Positions 23,914-36,772 of a stretch of DNA of 64,000 nt are shown here, piece by piece (position 1 is the stretch's first letter; each line of letters starts with the position of its first letter). The notes beneath the pieces are model-generated. The model did not search any database. It worked only from the letters and a program-made list of their open reading frames with translations, and was not told the DNA's origin. The stretch is from Rapana venosa (lineage: Eukaryota > Mollusca > Gastropoda > Neogastropoda > Muricidae): contig CM054165.1 in NCBI GenBank assembly GCA_028751875.1, positions 25,333,304 through 25,397,303 of the forward strand, in the 5' to 3' direction. The translations under genes and the position numbers were made by a program.

Positions 23914-26900
23914 TGAATCATGTGCGGGTTAACCCCGGGCTTAACATGGGTTGGGTGTGATGTGGGCCTTGCATTTTTAATAATGATGGAAAGGGGTGGT
24001 CCCCCGCATTTTCAGAAATCATATTTTGTGCCCCTGCGTGTCAAAGTCATAGTGGGTGTGTTTTGGTCCCTGCAGTGCAATAAGTGGATTGGCCCCTGCA
24101 GTGCCCAAAACATATTTGGGGGGGGTTTTGCCCCTTTGGTTCAAACACATGTGGATTGGGCCCGCAGTTTCAAAAAACCCATTGGATTTTCTCTCTGAGT
24201 GTCAGAAGATAGTGGATTACCCCTGCTTTTTAGAAATCATGTGTGGATTTGGGCCCGCATTCAAAAGTCATATAAATTGTGGCCCCCGCGTTTTAAAAAT
24301 CATGATTGGGTGGGACCTGCAGTTTTGAAGTATGATGTTTGGCCCGCAGTGCAAAAGTCCCTATTATTGGCCCTGCAGTGTCAAAAGTCATTATGTGGGT
24401 TGAGTGGTCCCATTCAGAAGCCATATGTAGGGCCCCTTTAGGGTCAGAAGCATGGATGTATGTCCCCTCGGTTTTTTGAATCAAATGGGAGGGGTTTTCT
24501 GCGTGTCCGAATCACGATGGGAGTGGTCCCGCGGTCAAAACATGATAAGTTGGGCCCCCGCTGTCAAAGTCATGATTTTAGTTCCTACAGTTAAATCATA
24601 TTGGGTGTGTTCCCTCCGTGTCAAAATCAATGGATGTGGCCCCCCAGGCAAAGTCATGATTGGTGTGGGGTTGACCCCCCACGTGTCAGAAGCAAATGTA
24701 TGGCCCCCTTTATTTAGAAACATGATGTATTGGCCCTCCCTTTTCAATCATGATTGGATTTTTCGCAGTCAAAAACACGATGTGGGTGTTCGCCGCATGT
24801 AAAAACATGATGTGGGTGGGTCCCCCATGTCAAGTCACGATTGGGTGGCCCTGCAGGTCAAAGTCTGAAAGATGTCCCTCATTCAGGAGTGTATGGGTTG
24901 GTTTTGCATTCAAATCAGGGGTTGGTGTGGCCGGGGGCAGTTAAGAAGTCATGATAAGTGGTTGCGTGTTTGAATAGGGATGGTGTGGGTGGCCCCCCAT
25001 TCTTGTCATACGGGGTGGTGTGGGCCCGAAGACGAAACAGGAATGGCTCTGCAAAATCAAAGCATGGTTTTGGGTTAGTTGGCCCCCAGTTCAAACATGA
25101 GTAAGTGGGCCCTGCTTCAGAATCATATTTGGGGGGTCCCTGTATGTCAAACGATGTGATGTATCCCTCGTGTTAGTACTTTAGTGGTTGGCCCCCTGCG
25201 GTTTAGATTCATATTATGTTTATTGGGCCCTGCATTTTGGGAAATCAGAATTATTGGGGTGGTCCCTCCCTTTTAAAGCCCCTGATTTGGGAATGGTCCC
25301 TTTCATTTTTTTAAAATGTGTGAAGTGAAGTGGGCCCCGCAGTGCAGAACCATTATTATTTGGGCCCGCATGTCAAATCCTATTATTTTGGGGGGACCTG
25401 CATTTCAAAATCAAAAGGATGTGGATTGGGCCCGCGGTTTCAAAGGGCTATGTATTGACGCTGCGACAGAATCTTATTGGATGTGTCCCTGCATTGTCAG
25501 ATGTCGAATTTGGGTGTGACCCCCTCAGTGCAGAAATCATTATGGATGTTCCTGCAGGGGTCAGAATCATGAGTGGGTGGGTCCCGCAGTGTCGAACAGA
25601 TGTATGAGCCCCGCTTAGAACATGTTGTGGTGTGGTCCCCCGCAGCTCAGAAGCAATGTGGATATGGTTTCCCTGCATTTTCAAAATCAGATGGTTTATG
25701 GGTCCCCTTTGGGGCAGATCAAGGTGGGTGGTCCTGCGTCAAAACATGATAGGATGTGGTCCCCCAGTTCAGAAGTCTGGTGTGGATGGGTAGTTTTCTC
25801 CTTTCAAAAGTCATGATGTCGATTGGTCCCTGCAGGGTCAAAATCTAGTGGGGTGGTCCCGCATGTCCAATCACGAGGGGAGTCCCTCCCGCTTTTTAGA
25901 ATTGATGTGGATTGGGGGGGTCCCTCCAAAGTCAATTTTTTTGGCACCCAGTCAGAAGTCAATTTGGTTTGTCCCGCAAAACAGAAGTCTGATTTGGGTT
26001 GGGCCCTGCAAGTTTACGTCATGATGTGGAGTGGACCTTTTCAGAAATCACGATGTTGTGGTCCCCGCATGTCAGAGTCAGATGTGGCATTAGTTATGTG
26101 TCCCTGCAGTATCAGAAGTCCTTGATTGATTTTTGGTCCCCTGCAATGTCCAGATTAGTCATGATTGGTGTGTTTTGGTCCCATCAGTGGTCAGAATCAA
26201 GAGGGGATGTTGTCTCTGCATTCAAAGTCATGTTTGTTGTGGATGTTGTCCTCTGCTGGTTCCGAATCCTGAAGGTGATTTGAATAGTGGTCCCTTCGGT
26301 CAGAACATAGTGATGGGGCCCCCTCATGGCAAATACATGATTTCGAGGCACCCAGCGATGCAGAAGTCATGATGTAATGTGGTCCCGCATGTCAGAAGTT
26401 ACATGTATTGTCCTGCAGTTCAGAGTCATGATTGATGTCCCGGCCAGTGTCAGAATTACGATTGAGTGTCCCGCAGTGGTCTGACGTCATAATGTCCGAT
26501 TAAGGCGTCCAATACATTTTCAAAATCTTGATAGATATGAATGTGTCCGCAGGCAATGGTCGGAGGAGTGCATTGCAGTCAGAAGTCTTGAGTCAGGGAG
26601 GTGTCTCTCCATGGCATAATCAGAGTAAGTTTCCCTGCAAGTACAAAAGTCATGATTGGTGAGGCCCTTGCAGTGTCAAATCATGATTGGAATATGTTCC
26701 CTTCTTTTCAAAGTCTTGATGTGATGTGTCCTTCAATGTCAAAGTCAAGATGTTGGTTCCTGTATTGTCAAATTCATGGATTTATGTTGGATATGTCCTG
26801 CATGTCAAGTCATGATATAGATGGGATGTCCCTGCAAATTGAAAGTCAATGATATGGGTGTGAGGTGTCCCTGCATGGCCAGAGGTCGTATGTGATGTGC

Positions 26901-29900
26901 CCATCTTGTCAAATCAGATGTTGAAGGTCCCTCTGTTCCAGAATCATTTTGAGCGTCCCGCAGGGCAAATCCCATATTGGAATTGTTCCCGCAGTGTCAG
27001 AAGTCATGATGTGATGTTGTCCCAATGTCAAGTCATATGGATGTGGTCCGCAATTCAACTCATGATGATTTGGTCCTTGCAGTCAGAATCAATGATTGGA
27101 TGTGTCCCTGCGTTTCAGAAGCCATGATGTGGAGGGGAATGTCTTTCAGTGTTAGAAGCCATATTGATGTGGTGCACTGCATTGTCCAAAAGTCCAGGCT
27201 GTGATGTGAATTCCCTACAGTGCGTATCATGATGGAGCGCCCTTTCCTTCAGAAGATATAGGGTCCCTGCAGTGACAGAAGCCATAGTGTCCTGCAGTGT
27301 CAAAATTCGTGATTGATTGCCCGCAGTGGCAAAGTCTTTGTGATGTGGGTCCTGCATATGCAAAGTCATGAGTGTGATTGTCCCTCAATTCAAATCATGA
27401 TATGGTTTCGTCCCTGCAATTCAGGTCATGATTGGAGTTGATTACCCTGCATATCAGAGTCATGATTTGTTGTGTCCCCATGTCAAATCATAGAGTGGGT
27501 GTATATGTCCCCATGGTCAGATTCACGATTGAGTTTCCCTGCAGAACTGAATCATGATTATTGTCCCCTGCAGTCCCCGTATCAATGTGGATGTGTATTG
27601 CCCATGCATATCAAAGTCAAGGGTGTGTCCCTGAAGGTCAAGATCATATTGATTGGAATGGTCCCCTTCGTACAAGGGCATGATGTGATTGCCGCGCTGC
27701 AATTCAGACAAGAATGATTGAAGAGTACCTCTGCGTTGTCATAGTCATGATTGATGTGTCCCTCAGTGTCAGAAGTTACATGTGATGTGTCCCTGCATGT
27801 CAAAGTCATATAAGATGGTGGCCCCTGCGTCAGAATCATATATGAGATGGTCCCTCGGTGCGGAAGTCTGTGTCGATTGATGGTCCATCGGGTTCGAAGT
27901 CAGGATGATTGAGCCTCTGCATCGCAGGAGTCCATGATGTGGAGTGGCCTGAATATCAGATCTGATGGAGTTGTCACTAGCGTGTCTTATTCATGGATAT
28001 GGCATTGACCCCTGCATTCTCTCTAAGTCATAAGTGGTGGTGGATTTGTTCTTCAGTATCAAATAATATGGGGTTTGCCCCCTCAAAGTGCAGAAGTCAT
28101 AATGTGGTGTGTATGTGCCCCTGCAGGTCAGAGTCATGAGTGTATATGGGCCCTCAGTGTCTAAGTCATGGTTGATGCGCCCCAGCATGTCAAAGTCATA
28201 TGTGAAGTGAGGTGTCTCCGTGTCAGAAGTCACTATGGTTTGGATGGTCACTTTAGTGTCAGAATCAAATGGTGGGTTACCCCTCTGTGTCAGAAATCAT
28301 GTTATGCATGTGTCCTCATTCCAGAAGTCATGATTAATGGTCCCGCTGTCAGAATCAGTTGTGGGATGTGTCCTACTGCATATCAGGATAGGATGTGTCC
28401 CTCCTTGCAGAATCATATTAATGTCCCTGCATTTCAGAATCTTGATGTGATGTATAAATATCGCCCAGCAGTTCAGAGTCATCGATGGGGTGTGTCCCTA
28501 CAATAGCTAATCATGATGGGAATGTGTCCCGCAAAGTTCAGAAGTCAATTGTTTGTGTCCTTGCAGTTCAGAATCATAGATGTGGTTGTTCCCCTGATTG
28601 TCAGAAAGTCATATGTGATTGGAATATGGTCCCTGCAGTGTCAAATTCATGATATGTATGTGGATTGGTCCTGCATATTGAGAAGTCCATTTATGTGTGG
28701 AATGTGGTCCCTGCCATGCAGAAGTCGTGAGGTGGATGTCCCTTGCAGTGTCAGAATCATGGAGTTGTTTGGTCCCTCAGTGTCAGAAGTATGATGTGGA
28801 TTGGTCCCTGCAGGGTCAGAATTCAATATTATGTGGTCCCTCAGTGTTCAGATTCATATAGTGGATGTTTGTCCCTGCATGTACAGAAGTCCATGAGGCG
28901 ATGTTCCCTGCAATGCAGACGTCAGGATGTGAGGTGGTCCCGTTGCAGTGTCAGAATCAGATGTGGAGGTGTCCCTCTTTTTCAAAGCCATGATTGATGT
29001 GATGGTCCTTTCAGTGTTTAAGCCTTATGGATTGTCACTGCATGGGCAAAAGGCATGCCTGGATTGGATAGGTCCCTAACAGTCAGAATCAAGGTGAGCG
29101 CCCTTTCCTGTGTCCCAAAGTGATATGTTCCTGCAGTGTCAGAAGCCCATAAGTGCCTGCAGTTCAAATGTCGTGAGGTGATTGGTCCCGTGCAGGTCAA
29201 AGTCCTGGATGTGATTTGGTCCCTGCACTTCAAAGTCATGATTGGAGTTTGTCCCCTGCAATTCAGATAGTCAGATATGGATGGTGTCCCTGCAATGTCA
29301 GGTCTTGTTGTGGAGTTGGATGTGAATCCCTGCATATCAGAAGTCATGAGTGTTGTGTCCCTCATGCTGAAGTCATGAATTGTGTGTATATGTTCCCCTG
29401 CAGTCAATTCACGATGTGGATGTTGGTCCCTGCATAACGAATCAGATTGGATGGGCCCTTTCAGTGCCGAAGTCCATGATGGTGGAGGTATTTGCCCCTG
29501 CAATCAAATTCATGATTGTGTGGTCCCTGCATGTCAAGATCAATTGGAGGAGTGTCCCTTCGTTCAAGCAGATGTGGATGTGGCCCCTGCAATGTCAAAA
29601 GAATGAAGAAGGTGACCTCTGCGTTTCAAAGTCATATGGATGTGGGCCCTCAAGTGTCAAAGTCTACGATGTGGATGTGGTCCCTGCAGTGTCCCAGAAT
29701 CATGATAAAGATGTGGCCCCTGCGGTGTCAGAAGTCATATATGATTGTGATGTTCCCTCTGTCGAAGTTCTTGTGTGATGGGATGTGGTCCCCATCGGGT
29801 CTGAATCAGATTTGATGTGCCTCTGCAAGTCCATATCCAGGATTGGATAGTCCTTGAAGTACAAGTCAGATGTGGATGTTGTTCCCTGCGGTGTCTTATG

Positions 29901-32900
29901 TCATGGTTGGAGGTCATGTGTCCCTGCAATTCTCTAATCATGATGTGGATGTGGATGTGGATCTTCATATCAAATAATATGTGGTAGGGGCCCCTGCAGT
30001 GTAAAAAGTCTCATGAGGTGGGGTGTGTATGTGGCCCCTGCAGGGCAGAAGTCATAAAATGTTGGATATGGTCCCTGCAGAGTCAGAAGACATAGTGTGA
30101 TGTGTGCGCCCCTGCAGGTCAAATCATAGGGATGTGATGTTTCGCTGCAGTGTCAGAAGTCACAATTGTGGTGATGGTTCCCTTTATGCAGAAGTCAGAA
30201 TTGTGTACACCTCATGTCAGAAATCATGAGAGCTGATGTGGTCCCTCAGTGTCAAAGTCTGATGTGAATTGGTCCCTGCGTTTTCAAACTCATATGAGGA
30301 TTGGTCCCATAGTGGCAGAAGATCTGATGTGGATGTTCCCTGCCGTTCAGAAGTCATGATGTGATTGTGGTCCTGCAGTTACAGAACATATGTGAGTATA
30401 ATTACGCCAGCATGTCAAAGTCACGATGTGGTTGTGTCCCCTGACATTGTCAGAGCATGATTTGATGTTCCCTGCATGTCTTAAGTCACGATATGATGTG
30501 GATGTGTCCATGCAGTGTCAAAGTCATGATTGGATGTATGGTCCGACAGTGTCAGAGGTCTTGAGTGGGAGTAGGTCCCTGAGTGCCTTAATCACATATG
30601 ATGGGATGTGGTCCCTGCATTCAAAGGCATATGTGGGAAGTGGTGTCCCTGCAGTCATAACTCAGATTGTGACCCTTGCAGTGTCAGAAGTCATTATGTA
30701 GCTGGGATGTGGTTTACCTGCAGTGTCAAAGTCATGGAGGTCGAATTGGTCCCTCAGTGTCAAGGTCATGATGGTCGATGTGTATGCCGCCCTGCATTTT
30801 TTCAGAATCTTGTATAGATTGATGTGGTCCCTCATTGTCAAGAGTCGGGATGTGATGTGTCCCAGCAGTCTGAAGTCATGAGGCGGTATGCGTGATTTCT
30901 CTCCATGTCAGAAGGCCTGATGTGGATGGGGTCCCTGCTGTCCAAAAGTCATGATGTGGGTGAGATAATGGACCTGCATGTCAGAAGGTCAGTTATTGTG
31001 AATGGAATGTGGTCCCTGCATATGGAGAAGTCTGATATCGTGTGGATGTGGTCCCTGCATGTTCAAGTCGTGATATGATTGGTCCCTGCAGTTCAAATCA
31101 GATGCGGATTGGTCCCTGCATGTCAAAAGTCATAGTGGATTGGATTAGGAACCTTCGGTGTCACAAAGCATGATGTGGCTGTGGATGTGGTCCGTGCGTT
31201 GTGCAAAGCCATTATGTGAATGTGGAAGTGGTCCTTTCAGTGTTAGAGAGCCCATGATTGGGATGTCGTCTGTGCATTGCAATATCATGATGTATTTGGA
31301 TTAGGTCCCTAAGTGCCAGAAGTCAATATTGAGTGTGAATGATGTCTTTCCTTTTTCTTGAAGCAATGATGTGAGTGCTCCCTGCATGTGAAAGTCATAA
31401 TGGGATGTGGCCCGGCAGTGCAAAGTCATGAAGTGAATGTTGTCCCCTGCAATGCAGAAGTCAGATTGGATGTGGTCCTGCAGTGTCACAATCAGATGGG
31501 TGGAGGGTGGCCCTTGCAGTGTCAAATCATGATGTGGAATGGTCCTCATGTGAGGAATCATATGTGATATGGTCCCTGTCAAGTGTCAGAATCAATGAGT
31601 GTGAATGTGCTCCTGCAATGTCCGACGTCATGAATGTGGAAGTGTCCCTGCAGTGTCAAAAACATGATGTGGATGTGGTCCCTACAGTGTCAAAAGTCAG
31701 ATGGAGGGATGGTCCCAGCAGGTTCAGAAGTCCAATGTGGATGTGTCTGGTGCGTGTCGAAGTCATATGTGATGTGTTCCGCAGTTTCAGAGTCATGTTG
31801 TGGATTGTTATGTCCCAGCATTTCTGAATCATATGAAATGTGATTTGGTCCCGACGGTGTCAAAGACATAAGTGATGTGGCCCCTGCGGTGTCAGATAGC
31901 ATGATGTGGATTGGTCCCTGCGGTTTCGAAGTCCATTATTGATGTGGTGCCTACAAGTTTCAAGCATGGATGTGGATTGGTTTCGCTGCATACAAATCAT
32001 GATATGGATGTGGATGTGGTCCCGCAGTGCAGAAGCCGTGAATGTGATTGTGGTCCCTGCAGTATCAGAATCATGATCGAGTGGTCCCTGCAGAGTGTCA
32101 AAAGGCAGATGTGGATTGTGGATATGTCCATTCGTGTCATAAATCATGATGTGCATGGGGTTAGGGGGGGTCTCTGCGTGTTCAAAAGCCATGATGTGAG
32201 GATTGATTGGCCATGCAGTGTCAAAGCCCGGATGTGAGATGTTTCAGCCTACCATCCCTGCATTGTCCAAAAGTCATGCTGTGATTGATATGTCCCTACA
32301 GTTCAAAGCATAGTGGATGCGCCATTGCTGTGTCAAAGTCTATGTGGATTGGCCTTTTGGCAGTGTCAGAAGCCATGATTGTCCGGCTTGTCAAATGTCT
32401 ATGTGGATTGGCCCCTGAGTGTCCAGAGAGATGAAAATTTGGGTTGGAACCCCTGCGTTTTCAGAAGTCATGATGTGGATGAGGCCCTGCAGTTCAAAGT
32501 CCATATAAGATGTGGCCCCCGCTGTGTTAAATCATATGTTGGATGTGTCCCTGCATTCAAAAGTCATGATGTTATGTGGTCCCCGGCAGTGTCAGAAGTC
32601 CTGAAGTGGATGTGGTCCCTGCAATGTCAGAAGTCATGAAGGGGAATTTTGGCCCTTCAATGTCAGAATCATATATGATTTGTCCTGCTAATTCAGAGGT
32701 CTGATTGGATGTTATTTTCCCTGCAGTATCAAAGTCAATTATGTGGTTGTGCCCGCATGTCAGAATCATATGTGGGTGTGTAAGTGGCCTCAGAGGTCAA
32801 AGCAACGATTGATGGGTCCCTGGCAGTAACTGAAGGTCATGATGTGGATGGGTCACTCATGTCCAAGCATGATGTGGATGTTAGGTTCCCACTGCATATC

Positions 32901-35097
32901 AAAGTCAGGATGTGGGGGGGGCCCTGCATGTCAAAGATCATGATGTGGATGTTATCTGTGCCATTTCAAGTCAATATGGATCTGTCCCCGCAGTTCAAAA
33001 GTCAGGATTGATGTGTCCATCATTTCAAAGTCATGAAATTTTGTGGTTCCTCAGTTCAGCTGTCATATAGTTGTGTGCACATTGTAAGAATCATGATTAG
33101 TATTGTGGTTCACGCAGTGGCAGAATCTTGTTATCGATGGTCCCGGCAGTTTCAAAGTCATATGCGTTTTGTGGTCCCTGCAGTGGTCAGAAGTCATGAT
33201 GTGGTTGTGGTCCCTGCAGTGTCAAGTCCTGATGTGGATTGTATGTGGTCCTCGGTGTCAGAAGCCTGATTTATGGTATGTGTCCCGCGGAATCAAAAGG
33301 CATGAGTGGATTTGCCCCTGCAGTTCAAAAGCCATGATTATGTGGATTGCCCCTCATATCAAAGGCATATGGGTGTGGGTCCCTGCATGTCCATGTTGAT
33401 CATGATGTGGAAATGTTGTCGTTTGCCTTGTCAGAAGTCATAATATTGTCGGGTCCCAGCAGTGTCAGAAAGCATATGTGGATGTGCCCCTCGGTTTCAG
33501 TAAAGTCGATGAGTGTAGTGTCCCTCCTTAGTATCATAAGTCATGATAAGATGTGGTACTTGCGTTTCAGAATCAGGATGTGATGGTCCCTCAATTCAAA
33601 TCACGATGTGGAGGTGTCCTGCAGTGTCAAAGTCATGGATAAGATTGCCCCATCAGGTCAAAGGAATAGAGTGATGTGGGCCCTGCTGTTTCAGAAGTCA
33701 TGATGTGGGATGTGTCCCTGCAGGGGTACAGAAGTCATGATGTGATGTGGTCCTTGCAGTTTCAAGAGTCATGAGCGGATGTGGTCCCTGCTTTCAGAAA
33801 TCATCATTGTTGATGTGATGTGTCCCTCAAGTTCGGAAGGTCCTGATGTGGATGTGGATTGGTCCCTTCGTTTCAGAAATATAGATGTGATGTGGCCTCT
33901 GCAGACCATAAGCCGAGATGTGAGGTGTCCCCTGCTGTTTCTGAAAGTCACATGGGGATGGTGGTCCCGTCAGTGTCAGAAGTATGATTAAGATGTAGCC
34001 TCTCCCAGCCTTGCAGTGTCAAAGTCATGATGTATGTGGTCTCCTGCAGTGTCAGAATCAGGATGTAGGATGGGCGCCCTGCGTGTAAAAGTCAGATTGT
34101 CTGTAGTCTCGCGTGGCTTAAATCCATTATGGATATGGATGTGGTCCCCTGCATCCTGTCCATGATGTGGATGGGGATGTGGTCCCTGAAGTTTCAGAGG
34201 CCAGGAACTTGTATTTGTGCCTGCGCGTGTCTGTATGTCATGATATTCTGTTTTCCCTGCAGTCGCTTAATTCATGATGTGGCGATTGATGTGGTCCCTG
34301 CATTAGTCAAAGTGATGATTGTTGGGCCCCTCGTGTCAGAAATCATGATGTGGGTGTATTGCCCCTCGGTGTCCGAATCTTATTGATGTGTCCCGATATG
34401 TCAGAAGTCAGGGTGTTGATTGGCCCTGCAGTTCAGAAGTCATGATGGGGATGTGTCCCCTTGTCAGAATCACGAGGATGTTGGATGTGTCCCTGTAGTG
34501 TCAAAGTCCTTGATGTGATTAGCCCCTGCAGTTCCAAAGTCATGATGTGGAGGTTGATGTTGGTCCCTGACAGTGTCAAAGTCATGATTAATGTGCCCCT
34601 GCGTTCAGCATGTTGTGATGGTCCCCTGCCGTGTTCAGAAGTGAGGATGTGGATGTGTCACTAATGTCAGTAATCATAAGCGAATGTGTCCCTGCAGTTC
34701 CGAAGCTCATGATGATGGTTTGTGGCAGCCGGCAGTGTCAATTCTTATGTGGTGTGTCGCATACAGTGTCAAAGTCGAGTGATTGTCCCTGCAGTGTCAA
34801 AGTATGAGGAAGATTTGACGTGACCCTGCTTTGACAGAAGTCATATGTGTTTGATTGGTCCCTGCAGTGCAAGGCATGATGTGGATGTGGCCCCTCAGGG
34901 TCAGAAGCTTGAGGTGGTTGGTTTTTTCCCTGCGGTTGCAGAAGTCATGATGTTGAGGTGGTCCCTGATGTCAGAAGTCATGATGTGATGTGGATGTGAT
35001 CCCGCAATGACAAAAAAAAAAAGAAGTCCTGATTTAGAGGTGGATTGGGTCCCTGCTGGTCTTGTTACTGATGTGATGTGGATGTGTCCCTTCGGTG
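23914..35097 (+). repeat. 35-bp satellite array, about 320 units
   Basis: The 35-bp unit has the core GTCCCTGCAGTGTCAGAAG (with a PstI-type CTGCAG) followed by TCATGATGTGGATGTG. About 11.2 kb gives roughly 320 copies. Units are strongly degenerate from 23.9 to about 26 kb, with many G, C and T homopolymer runs (GGGGGGGTTTTG, GGGCCCCGC). They are closer to consensus by 29-35 kb. Most open frames over it are shorter than 120 codons and cycle through phases, so nothing here is coding. No island of other sequence was seen inside. Confidence 0.93.
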
Positions 35098-35280
35098 GCA
35101 AACGCATTAATGGATGGAAACTTCCCATTACCCAAAGAGGCAGGTACCCATGTACGCTGTGTGAACGGAACTGTCTGAGCCAAGGCGCGCAAAGGTCACC
35201 CATCCACGTAACAACTCGACGCTGCTTAACGTCCCTGCGGAAATCGAGTGCTCCACCACTGAGCTATCGCATCCCCACTT
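35098..35280 (-). mobile_element. Candidate short SINE with tRNA-like and 5S rRNA-like parts
   Basis: Read on the minus strand from 35280: a tRNA-like start containing the A-box match TAGCTCAGTGG (35266-35256) and GGTGGAGCACTCGATTTCC. This is followed by GTTAAGCAGCGTCGAGTTG (35230-35212) and TGGATGGGTGACC (35206-35194). The last two closely resemble the middle of 5S rRNA (GTTAAGCAACGTCG... and TGGATGGGTGACC). The rest (CGTACATGGGTACCTGCC and on to 35098) is unassigned. It sits exactly between the 35-bp satellite and the 1.6-kb repeat. A composite pol III-derived SINE is my best reading; a decayed 5S-like pseudogene is the alternative. The + strand frame across it also gives a YPCTLC..C peptide, which I treat as chance. 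Confidence 0.55.
35256..35266 (-). promoter_or_regulatory. A-box match of the candidate SINE
   Basis: TAGCTCAGTGG on the minus strand is a perfect tRNA A-box (TRGYNNARNGG). No clean GGTTCGANNCC B box follows at tRNA spacing; the 5S-like block occupies that place instead. Confidence 0.5.
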
Positions 35281-36252
35281 TTATGATGGCATCAAATTCT
35301 GTTACCTAGTAATAATTTTCTATCGTAAAATCTGACACAATCCTCACAAACATCACCGACTTGAACTTCGTGCTGCTGTCAGAAACTGAAAAAACAGAAA
35401 TAGTGATAATCTAATTGAATTTCGCGTGCTGCTGTCAGGAACTGAAACAACAAAAATAGTGATAATCTAAAGTGCGTCAACCCACAATCGGAGACAGTCT
35501 TATATTCTTTTGTGGTGTCGGGTCATTGCTGTGCAGACAAAAATTTCAGCGATAAATAGGGAATGGGTAATTTCGACATCTTTATCAAAAGAGAGAGAGT
35601 GTCTATGCACTTTTTCAGCGTCTGGCTGACAGTAAACTACTGAACATTCTAATAACACAAGGACAATCCTGTTAAAAACTGGCTGCTTTCTTTCAAACGA
35701 TAAAACAACGATGCAGACATGTATCCGAAGGGAGATTGTAAAGTATTCTGAAGACACTTTTGTGCCTTTTCTGCTGAAATCTGTTCAACGTGTTATATGC
35801 TAAATGGTTGAAACTGAATTTTTGGACTGAATTTGTTGGGTGGTGCTGTCAATGAATTTGTCACTTGGTCCATTAAAAACATGCATAGATGATATAATGA
35901 ATAACAACAAACATTCATTTGAGTGTTTTCATAAAAAATGGAAGCACAGTTTGCATGTCGAGTGTAATACGGATTATTTGGGATGTTAAAATGAATGTTA
36001 ATTTACAAAAAAACACTGCTTGTTTTCAAAGGATATTTGAATGAATCCGTAATCGCATGCATCCGTGTAGTATTGCGGACATCCATAACTAATGGAAAGG
36101 GAAAGGGCTTCAAAAATCCAACACATTGTTTACTGGTCGGAATCAAAATCCGGCTTATGATTTGCTGGTCGAGTTCAAAACCCAACCCGCGTTTTTCCTG
36201 ATGACGTCTCAAATCCATACCACGATTTCAAGATCTGATCCTCTTTCCCCTT

Positions 36253-36450
36253 TTGATCACATCAGGTCCAAAATCCAAACCACCTCTTGATCCCACCGGG
36301 TCCAAAATCCAAACCACTTTTTAATCCCATCGGGTCCAAAATCCAAACCACCTTTTGATCCTACCGGGTCCAAAATCCAAACCATTTTTTGATCCCATCG
36401 GGTCCAAAATCCAAACCACATTTTGATCCCATCGGGTGCACAATCCAAAC
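36253..36450 (+). repeat. 34-bp minisatellite in copy 1, 6 units
   Basis: Units with GATCCCATCGGGTCCAAAAT and CCAAACCACTTTTT repeat every 34 bases, the GGG of successive units falling at 36298, 36332, 36366 and 36400. A more degenerate version (GGTCGAATTC-like pieces followed by AAAATCC) can be traced back to about 36110. The minus-strand frame gives a 34-residue repeat with WFGFWTRWDQ, an arithmetic effect of 34 bases times three. Confidence 0.9.
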
Positions 36451-36600
36451 AACCACTTCTTGGTTTGGGTCGAAAATCCAGGCGATATTTTGATAGGTGA
36501 GTGTCCTTTCCTGGTCAAGTCTAAAAGTCAACCCATTTTAAACTCAACCGTGAAAGCCCGGATTGGTTTTCGTTCTTTAAGTCTTGTTGACATTTCTGTC

Positions 36601-36772
36601 ACACACACACACACTCTCGAAGTCTTGTGACATTTTTTGTCACAACACACACACACACACACACAAAACACACACACACACAACACACACACACAACACA
36701 CACACAAAACACACACACACACACCACATACATACATACATACATACATACATAGACACACACACACAAACG
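36601..36772 (+). repeat. (CA)n and (CATA)n microsatellite, copy 1
   Basis: Interrupted (CA)n with a central (CATA)n run at 36726-36753. Frames across it (His-Thr or Val-Cys runs) are not genes. Confidence 0.97.

Noticed and set aside
23914..35097. Numerous 60-130 codon frames with VPAVSE, DVDVVP and similar repeats
   Set aside because: They derive from the 35-bp satellite, whose period is not a multiple of three, and frames open and close at random indels.
35007..35309. Possible C2H2-like zinc-finger peptide (YPCTLCERNC) on the + strand
   Set aside because: Zinc-ligand spacing is incomplete, the frame starts inside the satellite, and the opposite strand has a better explanation as pol III-derived sequence.
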